Shown: piece after piece, positions 1 through 4,907 of the stretch
Position numbering within the stretch: the first letter of the stretch is position 1
Layout of the letters: every line of letters starts with the position of its first letter
Origin: an uncultured Acidobacteriota bacterium
GTDB taxonomy: Bacteria > Acidobacteriota > Blastocatellia > Pyrinomonadales > Pyrinomonadaceae
Direction: 5' to 3'
Length of the DNA: 6,945 bases
NCBI GenBank assembly: GCA_902826505.1
Contig: CADEFG010000266.1
Span: forward strand, 1 to 6,945
The notes under the pieces: model-generated
Seen by the model: the letters and a program-made list of their open reading frames with translations, nothing else
What the model was told of the DNA's origin: nothing
The model's database searches: none
Made by a program: the position numbers and the translations under genes

Positions 1-40
1 TCTCGTATTTTTCGCTGTCCAATTCCGCTTGTAGTTTCAT
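1..40 (-). CDS. Start of an unidentified gene, cut by the window edge
   Basis: Thirteen codons are visible, reading MKLQAELDSEKYE. The ATG overlaps the TGA of the Imm35-like gene in the classic ATGA arrangement (4 nt shared), so translation is probably coupled to it; I see no clear Shine-Dalgarno of its own. The short acidic start loosely recalls small proteins often found beside immunity genes (for example the DUF6881 type), but thirteen residues cannot establish a family. It is called as a gene mainly because of the overlap with an upstream stop in an otherwise tightly packed operon. Confidence 0.55.
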   Translation of the reverse strand, partial: MKLQAELDSEKYE

Positions 41-369
41 AAGTTATTTGAAGGAAATTCTGATTTCATTTGAAGTCTAGCAATTGGTATAGTTTTTTCG
101 TACTCTTCAATATAATATTCGGTCGGATAAGATGTTCCGAAAACAATTAACTCGCCATTAATCCTTTCAACTAAAATAGGCGCGTTTCCAACGAGGAATT
201 CACCAGCTTCACCTGTTTCAAGATATGTTTTGCTTTGATAGAAAAACACCCAACCGTATGGCTTTGTTAGAGTCGCTTCATCGATTATCTGCGCTTTTTC
301 ATAACCACACATTAAATCTACCCAAGTCTGAGCTAAAATTCTTGCTTTTTCATAGGTCATTATCGGCAT
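37..369 (-). CDS. Imm35 / YrhB-like small protein (probable immunity-type protein)
   Basis: A 110-aa protein that resembles the Imm35/YrhB family. The family pattern is visible as an N-terminal helix (YEKARILAQTWVD, residues 6-18), then GWVFFYQSKTYLETG (39-53), GNAPILVER (61-69) and a late FGTSYPTEYYIEEY segment (77-90). Imm35 proteins were assigned to polymorphic-toxin immunity from genomic context, and YrhB of E. coli has been described as chaperone-like. A cytoplasmic location is expected because there is no signal peptide or TM segment. The start is 2 nt after the stop of the deoxyhypusine-synthase-like gene and has only a weak upstream purine stretch, so reinitiation is likely; Met4 (ATG at 358-360) is an alternative start. 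Its stop overlaps the next gene. No cognate toxin is adjacent, and the cyclase effector in this window is more than 4 kb away. The gene is clearly AT-rich: 16 of 60 bases are G or C at 61-120, counted by eye. Confidence 0.72.
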   Translation of the reverse strand: MPIMTYEKARILAQTWVDLMCGYEKAQIIDEATLTKPYGWVFFYQSKTYLETGEAGEFLVGNAPILVERINGELIVFGTSYPTEYYIEEYEKTIPIARLQMKSEFPSNNL

Positions 370-371
370 AA

Positions 372-1490
372 TTATCTTCGTGTTGATTTTTCGTATTCGC
401 TTTGTAAAAGCTGCATAAATTCGTCGCGGCGGTCGTAAAGCCGTTTCGGTTCACGCGGTTCGTGCCGCGCGAGCGCGTAAGCCGTAATCAAAGGCAGCGC
501 GACGGTCGAATCGACATAAGCGACAACCGCGTCGGGCAATTTATCGGGATCGACCTTGCCCCAAGAAACTGCTTCTGCCGGAGTCGCGCCCGAAAGTCCG
601 CCCGTGTCGGGACGCGCGTCCGTGACTTGGAGGAAATAATCGTGACCTTTTTCGTCAATGCCGAGAACTTCCTGAATCTGCGGTTCGGTTTGGAGCGCGA
701 AGTTTTTCGGGCTGCCGCCGCCGAGGATAAAGATCGCAGATTTCCCGTCGTCCGAGTTTGAAATTATTCCGCGTTTGGCGGCGAGCACGATCGAGGCGGT
801 TTCGTTAACGTCGAGATTCGGGTTCAAAACGAGCTTTCCGCCCTGCAATTCTTTGGCGGCGATATTCATCCCGATCGACGAATCGCCCGGACTCGATGTG
901 TAAACCGGAACGCCGTATTCATAGGCGACGGCAAGCAGAGATTTGTTTTCAAGCCCGAGCCTTTTACCGCGTTCCAAAATATATTTTCCGCACAGATAAT
1001 GAAACTCGGCGCTCGACATCGTTTTTTGAAATTCGTCGTGTTCGATCAGGCGGCGAAAAAATTCGTCCGTGTCGAGCAGAACCGAGTAATCAAAGAAAAT
1101 ATCAAAGATTCGGACGACTTCTTCCTCGCGCAAAATTCGATCATCCAATTTTGCGTCGCCCTGATGAAGTTCGAGCCCGATGCCGAAATGTGTGTCGTGA
1201 TAAAGATTCGCGCCGGTCGAGATGATCCAATCGATAAAACCGGCTTTGATGAGCGGAATCAGCGCCGAAATTCCAAGTCCGGCGGGCGTCAGCGCGCCGG
1301 TCAACGTAATGCCGATCGTCACGTCCGGTTCGAGCATTTTCCTTGAAAAAAGCTGACACGCTTCGCGCAGCCGAGCCGCGTTATACGCCATAAAAGATTC
1401 GTCGATCAAATCCGCGAGCGCCGTGTTTTTATCGATCGGCGTCGGGTCGATGCGTTTGCCGCTCAAAAATTTACTTTTCTTTTTTGCCAT
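372..1490 (-). CDS. Deoxyhypusine synthase family protein
   Basis: A 372-aa protein of the NAD-dependent deoxyhypusine synthase (DHS) fold, close to the 369 aa of human DHS. Landmarks are STGANLYHD (91-99), SSPGDSSIG (199-207), GGGSPK (257-262) and AEAVSWGK (305-312). The last motif aligns with human EAVSWGK, whose lysine is catalytic Lys329, so Lys312 is the expected aminobutyl-carrying residue. True DHS moves the aminobutyl group of spermidine onto a lysine of eIF5A. Bacteria lack canonical eIF5A, and some bacterial homologues are thought to act on polyamines, for example making homospermidine. The substrate here is therefore unknown. No eIF5A-like or polyamine gene is visible nearby. The start overlaps the end of the two-TM gene by 20 nt and lacks a clear Shine-Dalgarno, which suggests translational coupling. 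The stop is 2 nt before the Imm35-like gene. GC content is higher than in its small neighbours (33 of 60 at 601-660, counted by eye). Confidence 0.9.
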   Translation of the reverse strand: MAKKKSKFLSGKRIDPTPIDKNTALADLIDESFMAYNAARLREACQLFSRKMLEPDVTIGITLTGALTPAGLGISALIPLIKAGFIDWIISTGANLYHDTHFGIGLELHQGDAKLDDRILREEEVVRIFDIFFDYSVLLDTDEFFRRLIEHDEFQKTMSSAEFHYLCGKYILERGKRLGLENKSLLAVAYEYGVPVYTSSPGDSSIGMNIAAKELQGGKLVLNPNLDVNETASIVLAAKRGIISNSDDGKSAIFILGGGSPKNFALQTEPQIQEVLGIDEKGHDYFLQVTDARPDTGGLSGATPAEAVSWGKVDPDKLPDAVVAYVDSTVALPLITAYALARHEPREPKRLYDRRDEFMQLLQSEYEKSTRR

Positions 1491-1770
1491 AATTATTGAT
1501 TAAAACTTTATTCAGTAAGAAACCCTGAGAAGATGCTTCGGCTTTAGTCCAGAGCCAAATGTTCAGCAAAGATGCAAAAATTAAACTTACGACCAAACTA
1601 CAAATGACCCTAATTTGCGTAATTTCCCCCTCGAAAAAATATTCAACCACCAAAGAGGAAAAAAACCAAATACAGCTTAAAATCGCCGTATTTTTTACAA
1701 CAAAAAACCATTTTCCTTTCGCTTTTTGTTTCTCCCAACGAGCAATTTGTTTTTCTGACATTGGTTTCAT
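1471..1770 (-). CDS. Small two-TM membrane protein of unknown function
   Basis: A 99-aa protein with a basic N-terminus (RWEKQKAKGK, 11-20), a first hydrophobic helix at about 21-46, a short acidic loop (EGEIT, 47-51) and a second helix at about 53-75. A hydrophilic tail ends in GKKEK. By the positive-inside rule both ends are probably cytoplasmic. The layout resembles many uncharacterised bacterial two-TM proteins; I do not recognise a specific family. The ATG begins 2 nt after the stop of the CWC gene, and Met4 is an alternative start; neither has a strong ribosome-binding site. The 3' end overlaps the deoxyhypusine-synthase-like gene by 20 nt in another frame. It is AT-rich (21 of 60 G or C at 1681-1740, counted by eye). 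The TM pattern and operon spacing support it as a real gene. Confidence 0.72.
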   Translation of the reverse strand: MKPMSEKQIARWEKQKAKGKWFFVVKNTAILSCIWFFSSLVVEYFFEGEITQIRVICSLVVSLIFASLLNIWLWTKAEASSQGFLLNKVLINNYGKKEK

Positions 1771-1772
1771 AC

Positions 1773-2003
1773 TTAATCAAAACTATTCGTGTCCATTCGT
1801 GCTAATTTGTAGCTAACCAAACAATCTCTGCACAAACAACTCTGAAAATCATCCTGCAATTTTGCCAAAGTTTCTTTGCCTAAATCAACACTGAAACACC
1901 AGCAGGTTTCGCTTTTTGCACCGCACGCGAAATCTTTGCCGCAGGATTCGCAGACTTTTGTCTCCAATTTGTTATCCGTGTTTCCGTGAACTTTTTCAGA
2001 CAT
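1773..2003 (-). CDS. Cysteine-rich CWC family protein
   Basis: A 76-aa protein with eight cysteines: C18-x2-C21, C27, C34-W-C36 and C56-L-C58-x2-C61. The central Cys-Trp-Cys and the late CLCxxCL are the hallmark of the small cysteine-rich CWC family, thought to bind metal. Two four-Cys sites, probably zinc, are plausible; iron-sulfur binding cannot be excluded. There is no signal peptide, so it is probably cytoplasmic, where reduced cysteines favour metal binding. Function is unknown in the family. It is the first gene of the tight operon at 1-2003, with its stop 2 nt before the two-TM gene. The ATG at 2001-2003 has only a weak Shine-Dalgarno. The gene-free stretch before it carries the three-way-junction element at 2073-2144. 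Confidence 0.78.
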   Translation of the reverse strand: MSEKVHGNTDNKLETKVCESCGKDFACGAKSETCWCFSVDLGKETLAKLQDDFQSCLCRDCLVSYKLARMDTNSFD

Positions 2004-2072
2004 TCAAGATAAATCAACCCAAGGTATTTATTCATTTTAACCGAAAACAAATAAAAATTCGTCCGGGTAAAA

Positions 2073-2144
2073 GCAAAACTCATCATTCATTCTGGTTCCG
2101 GCGAAATGAATCGCGCTGAAAACAAAATGTTTGATGAGCTTTGC
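2073..2144 (-). promoter_or_regulatory. Candidate structured RNA element (three-way junction)
   Basis: In the minus-strand transcript P1 pairs 2133-2144 with 2073-2084 (GCAAAGCUCAUC with GAUGAGUUUUGC), 12 bp including one G-U pair. P2 pairs 2104-2111 with 2085-2092 (AUUCAUU arms plus a closing U-G). P3 pairs 2128-2132 with 2120-2124 (AAACA with UGUUU, 3-nt loop). P1 runs directly into P3 and P2; only an 8-nt linker (2112-2119) is unpaired. Both wobble pairs would be A-C mismatches on the plus strand, so the fold favours a minus-strand RNA. It lies 36 nt after the lipoprotein stop and 69 nt before the CWC start, so it may be a 3'-UTR or terminator structure, or a leader of the CWC operon. A short U-rich stretch follows. 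I match it to no known RNA class. Confidence 0.35.
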
Positions 2145-2180
2145 CGGAGAAAACCGGATGATATTGTTTAAGTTAAATCA

Positions 2181-2540
2181 TTACCACTGGCAACTATACG
2201 CAGCGGTTGAGGCTTTGGATGTTTCGATCGCCTGTTTGCAGGTCGCCGGCAAAGTCGCTTTGCTTTGCGGGTTTGCCGCCGCATCTTTAAAAGCTTTGCG
2301 TTGGGCGTCAAAGGCGGTTTTCAGACCGGCTTGCGCCTGCGGTGCGTCTTTGGCGATTTTGGTTAAACAGGCTTCCCATTTTTTGATGTATTCATCGCAT
2401 TCGGCAACGCCGATGCTGTCGCCCGAAGTCGTCGTCGCGCTGTTGGTTGCCGGTGTCGAACCGCCGCCGCAATTGGCAAAGATCATCAAGCCGCAGGCGA
2501 GCAGCGCGGTTAAAAAGAAATTGGTTTTTAGTTTATTCAT
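2181..2540 (-). CDS. Small lipoprotein with a four-Cys helical domain
   Basis: A 119-aa secreted protein. A basic start (MNKLK), a hydrophobic stretch (8-22) and Cys24 followed by GGG look like a lipoprotein signal. The residues before Cys24 are F-A-N, slightly off the canonical lipobox; LLAC at Cys16 is an alternative cleavage site. A low-complexity Ser/Thr/Ala linker (27-42) precedes a compact domain with four cysteines, C48-x9-C58 and C101-x15-C117. These could form two disulfides bracing a helical hairpin. The domain ends AAYSCQW. I have the impression of similar small lipoproteins (CDEYIxKWEACL near the start, TCKQAI near the end) in Acidobacteriota and Myxococcota, but know of no assigned function. 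The start is set by GAGGA at 2547-2551, 6 nt before the ATG. It appears to be its own transcription unit, 231 nt from the preceding gene, with an inverted repeat upstream. Confidence 0.85.
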   Translation of the reverse strand: MNKLKTNFFLTALLACGLMIFANCGGGSTPATNSATTTSGDSIGVAECDEYIKKWEACLTKIAKDAPQAQAGLKTAFDAQRKAFKDAAANPQSKATLPATCKQAIETSKASTAAYSCQW

Positions 2541-2575
2541 GTTTAGTCCTCACAAAATTTTAGTTTGAAACAACG

Positions 2576-2606
2576 CAATCGAAAAAGATCGATCGTTTTT
2601 CGATTG
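2576..2606. promoter_or_regulatory. Perfect 11-bp inverted repeat upstream of the lipoprotein gene
   Basis: The arms CAATCGAAAAA (2576-2586) and TTTTTCGATTG (2596-2606) are exact reverse complements around GATCGATCG, whose first eight bases are themselves a palindrome. It lies 36-66 nt before the lipoprotein ATG. It could be a dimeric regulator's operator or, if transcribed, a 5'-UTR hairpin. I could not place convincing -35/-10 boxes around it. The rest of the 2541-2771 spacer shows no gene and no good terminator for the CorC-like gene. Confidence 0.4.
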
Positions 2607-2771
2607 ATACAATAATATTTGACAATGACGGGAAATTCACCACCCAAACAGGTAGTAACTTTTAGAAAAGATGAACTTTATTGTTCTTCAAGCCGAACTT
2701 TTTTGTCCACAGCAAAGATAACCCGTTTTTGTTTGCAGGTAAAGTGCTCTGAACGCTTTTGTGAGCGAACT

Positions 2772-4097
2772 TTATTTGGAAACTTCGGATGATTTTTCAC
2801 CTGAAATCTCGGCTTCGGTGGCTTTTCGCAAACGCAATAGATGAATGCGTTTTTCGTCGGCTTTGAGAATTTCGATCTTCAGACCGCGCAAAATTAATTT
2901 TTCGTGTGGTTTCGGAACATAACCGAGTTCGCTCGTCACGAAGCCGGCAATGGTCGTAAAATCGTCGTCCTCGATCTCCATATCGAAAAGCCGTTCGATC
3001 TTTCCGATCTCGGTCGAGCCGAGAACGTCGAAATAACCGTCCGCGCCTTCGATGATCTCGATGATCTCTTCCTGTTCGATATCTTCGTCCTCGATTTCGC
3101 CGACGATCTCTTCGAGAATATCCTCGACCGTCACGAGTCCCGCGACGCCGCCGTATTCATCAATCACGATCGCGATCTGAACGTGATTGGTCTGCATATT
3201 TTTCAGAAGCTCGGAAGCCGATTTCGTTTCGGGAATAAAAAACGCGTCGCGCATCAGATTTTCGATCGATTCGTTTTCCTTGCCGTCCGCCCAGGCATTC
3301 AACAGATCGCGGACATAGAGAATGCCCTCGATATTATCCGTATTATCACGAAAAACGGGCAGTCGCGAATATTTTTCATTGATGATCAGATCGCGCGCCT
3401 GCTTGACGGTTGCCTCGATCGGCAAACCGCAGATTTCGGTGCGCGGAGTCATGATTTCACCGGCTTTGGTTTCCGAAAACTCGATCATCGTTTCGATCAA
3501 TTCGCGTTCTTTTTCTTCGATGATTCCTTCGGCTTCGCCAACTTCCATCAACGCCTGAAAATCGTCGTTATTGTCGTCGGTTTTTTCTTCGGTCGAATCG
3601 GGCGTGACGGTCGTTTCAAGTTTGTGCTGTTCTTTTGCCTTTAATTTGGTGACGAACGGATTGACGAGGAGCGAAACGACCGCATAAATCGGGCGCACCA
3701 GCGGGAGCAGAAACATCAATTTATTTTCCGGATTTTTCCAGATGATCAGGCGCGGAAAAATTTGGCGAAAAATGACTGAAAGAATGAGGCTGACAAGCAG
3801 CGAAAAGAGAATACGATTAATATGATTTTCGGTTAATTGCAGAATGATTATCGTGACCAACACGGCAAAACCAATCAGTAAAATCTGAATTGTTGACGAG
3901 AGCGCAAAGCGAAAACGCGGACGATTTTCCAGAATCTCACGGAGAAAATCCGCGCCTTTCGGGTTTTGATCTTCTTCGGATTCGGCGGAAAGACGCCGCA
4001 AACTGACATCGGAAAGCTGTGAAAACGCCATGTCGATCGTCGCCAAAAAAACGAGCGCGACCAGAATCAGAACGGCGATGGCTATTTCAATTTCCAT
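2772..4097 (-). CDS. CorC/HlyC (CNNM-like) membrane protein with DUF21, two CBS and CorC_HlyC domains
   Basis: A 441-aa inner-membrane protein. The N-terminal DUF21/CNNM membrane domain covers about 1-150, with helices near 3-25, 64-87, 94-119 and 127-148. After an acidic linker (160-180) comes the family region EGIIEEKERELIETM (190-204). Two CBS domains follow: about 216-268 (IMTPRTEI, SRLPVFRDNTDNIEGILYVR) and 285-333 (QIAIVIDEYGGVAGLVTVED), expected to bind adenine nucleotides. A CorC_HlyC domain covers about 352-426. Relatives are linked to magnesium or cobalt efflux or homeostasis; haemolysin naming in the family is historical. The start is placed at Met ATG 4095-4097 because the hydrophobic first helix begins there. 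The frame stays open upstream to a TTG at 4236-4238, but the extra 47 residues look like translated spacer. I see no strong Shine-Dalgarno. The gene stands alone, between a likely terminator and a 231-nt spacer. Confidence 0.93.
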   Translation of the reverse strand: MEIEIAIAVLILVALVFLATIDMAFSQLSDVSLRRLSAESEEDQNPKGADFLREILENRPRFRFALSSTIQILLIGFAVLVTIIILQLTENHINRILFSLLVSLILSVIFRQIFPRLIIWKNPENKLMFLLPLVRPIYAVVSLLVNPFVTKLKAKEQHKLETTVTPDSTEEKTDDNNDDFQALMEVGEAEGIIEEKERELIETMIEFSETKAGEIMTPRTEICGLPIEATVKQARDLIINEKYSRLPVFRDNTDNIEGILYVRDLLNAWADGKENESIENLMRDAFFIPETKSASELLKNMQTNHVQIAIVIDEYGGVAGLVTVEDILEEIVGEIEDEDIEQEEIIEIIEGADGYFDVLGSTEIGKIERLFDMEIEDDDFTTIAGFVTSELGYVPKPHEKLILRGLKIEILKADEKRIHLLRLRKATEAEISGEKSSEVSK

Positions 4098-4226
4098 ATT
4101 AAACAAATTTTTATGGTAAAACAGTCGGCGCCCAAAAGTAAAAAGGCAAAACAGATCGGTTTTGAAATTGGGAAGCCGAAACTCGGAATTGTAAATTATT
4201 GAACCCAAAGCCCAATTCCGCCGCCC

Positions 4227-4253
4227 AAAAAAAGGCAACCGAAATTAACCGCC
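4227..4253 (-). terminator. Likely intrinsic terminator after the PAAR gene
   Basis: On the minus strand GGCGGTT (4247-4253), loop AATTTC and GGTTGCC (4234-4240) can pair over 7 bp, followed directly by seven Ts (4227-4233). The stem starts inside the last two PAAR codons and includes the stop. Four of the seven pairs are G-U, so the hairpin is weak; the immediate U-run is the main support. Confidence 0.45.
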
Positions 4254-4745
4254 GATGATCACGGTCGTTGCGCCCCGGGCGATCGTGTTCGGCGGACCGA
4301 GCGCTTCGAGAATCGTATCGCCCGAACGAGACGCCGGCAGGTTATTTATCAACACGGTCGCCGAACCGTTGATGACGACGCCCGCGCCGTGCGGCGGAAC
4401 CGGCGAAGGTGTCGCACAGAGATGAATATCCGCGCCGGCTGAAGCGGCTGTGATCGCGTTGGACATCGAAGCCAGAACCGCCGTTTTGGTCGCTTGTTCG
4501 GCGGCATAAGCGGCAGGCGCGCCGGGCGTTCCGGCGGCGGCAAGCGTTGCCGTGACTGCGGCTTGAACGGCAATATCTGCCGACGGTTTAGCGGCTTGCA
4601 GGGCGGCGGCGGCGGCGAGCGGTATTCCGCGCCACGCGGGCAGAAAACCGATGATGACATTCAAGCTGCCCGGACCCGGCGATAAAACGGGCGGCAGCGG
4701 ATGAGCAACATTGTCAGTCACGCGGGCGGCTGGTCCGGTCGGCAT
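4245..4745 (-). CDS. PAAR-domain spike-tip protein with an Ala-rich insertion
   Basis: A 166-aa PAAR protein, expected to cap the VgrG-type spike of a contractile injection apparatus and carry effectors. A first PAAR segment (7-40) holds VTDNVAHP, GPGSLNVIIG and PAWRG. An Ala-rich, probably helical insertion spans about 42-103. The fold then resumes with DIHLC (106-110), PPHGAGVVINGSATVLINN (117-135), LPASRSGD (136-143) and a final ATTVIIGG. H15, H108, C110 and H119 are candidates for the three-His-one-Cys metal site of PAAR tips. I recall PAAR proteins with the same insertion in other bacteria, so this is probably a recognised subtype. The start is clear: GAGGAG at 4755-4760, 9 nt before the ATG. 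The gene follows the effector by 162 nt, probably in one transcript, and the spacer contains a duplicated copy of its own ribosome-binding site. Confidence 0.92.
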   Translation of the reverse strand: MPTGPAARVTDNVAHPLPPVLSPGPGSLNVIIGFLPAWRGIPLAAAAALQAAKPSADIAVQAAVTATLAAAGTPGAPAAYAAEQATKTAVLASMSNAITAASAGADIHLCATPSPVPPHGAGVVINGSATVLINNLPASRSGDTILEALGPPNTIARGATTVIIGG

Positions 4746-4770
4746 AAATTTCTTCTCCTCTTAAATAAAT
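4743..4770 (-). repeat. 28-bp direct repeat, copy 1: PAAR ribosome-binding site and ATG
   Basis: Identical over 28 bases to 4854-4881, 111 bp away. On the minus strand it holds an AT-rich lead, AAGAGGAG, a 9-nt spacer and the ATG of the PAAR gene. This copy is the functional translation start. Confidence 0.9.
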
Positions 4771-4856
4771 GAAGGCTGTGCATAAATCAAAAATAATAAA
4801 CGCAACCGTTTAGAGGCGGTCTCTGACCGCCGTCTTGGGTGAACTTTCGGCAACAT
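4761..4856 (-). other. 31-codon upstream ORF in front of PAAR
   Basis: The ATG at 4854-4856 belongs to the duplicated ribosome-binding site and has the same AAGAGGAG at the same 9-nt spacing as PAAR. The frame runs 31 codons (starting MLPKVHPRRRSETASK, ending LIYAQPSFI) to TAA at 4761-4763, one base before the PAAR Shine-Dalgarno. The initiation site should be used, but the peptide looks like no known protein and codons 9-14 simply encode the hairpin at 4815-4831. It may act as a leader for reinitiation or be an accidental product of the duplication. Confidence 0.4.
4815..4831. repeat. Perfect 7-bp GC-rich hairpin, REP-like candidate
   Basis: GGCGGTC (4815-4821), loop TCT and GACCGCC (4825-4831) are exact complements. 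There is no T-run next to it on the minus strand, so it is not an intrinsic terminator. The compact GC-rich palindrome in a spacer resembles dispersed REP-type sequences, which one copy cannot prove. It could also protect or separate the effector and PAAR parts of a shared mRNA. Confidence 0.45.
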
Positions 4857-4881
4857 AAATTTCTTCTCCTCTTAAATAAAT
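4854..4881 (-). repeat. 28-bp direct repeat, copy 2: orphan ribosome-binding site and ATG
   Basis: Exact copy of 4743-4770, including AAGAGGAG and the ATG at 4854-4856. It begins 26 nt after the effector stop and opens the 31-codon ORF instead of a full gene. A local duplication, or loss of a gene once started here, would explain it. Confidence 0.9.
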
Positions 4882-4907
4882 CTTCGATCTGATAGATCAA
4901 ACTCAAA

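Noticed and set aside
462..1346. Several plus-strand open frames of about 100 residues
   Set aside because: They are antisense shadows of the deoxyhypusine-synthase-like gene, Arg-rich and without recognisable domains.
2131..2568. 145-aa plus-strand open frame with hydrophobic segments
   Set aside because: It is antisense to the lipoprotein gene. The minus-strand gene has a signal sequence, a good ribosome-binding site and a Cys pattern; this one has none of these.
2541..2771. Search for a terminator of the CorC-like gene and a promoter of the lipoprotein gene
   Set aside because: I found only a 4-bp stem near 2754-2766 and no convincing -35/-10 pair, so none is listed. A repeated GAACTTTATT at 2673 and 2767 is too short to interpret.
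2904..3644. 246-aa open frame on the plus strand
   Set aside because: It is fully antisense to the CorC/HlyC gene. The translation is dominated by Phe, Asp and Arg runs that mirror codons of the acidic CBS region, and it shows no domain.
4098..4238. N-terminal extension of the CorC-like protein to a TTG at 4236-4238
   Set aside because: The 47 extra residues lack any family feature and read like translated spacer. The DUF21 membrane helix begins right after the ATG at 4095-4097.
4129..4238. Two similar stretches, each with CGCCCAAAA followed by AAAGGCAA, about 93 bp apart
   Set aside because: The match is short, A-rich and interrupted by an insertion, so I do not call it a repeat element. 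Competing 7- to 8-bp inverted repeats here are also within what AT-rich spacers produce.
4886..4898. Small hairpin GATCT-GAT-AGATC after the effector stop
   Set aside because: Five AT-rich pairs without an adjacent T-run do not make a credible terminator.
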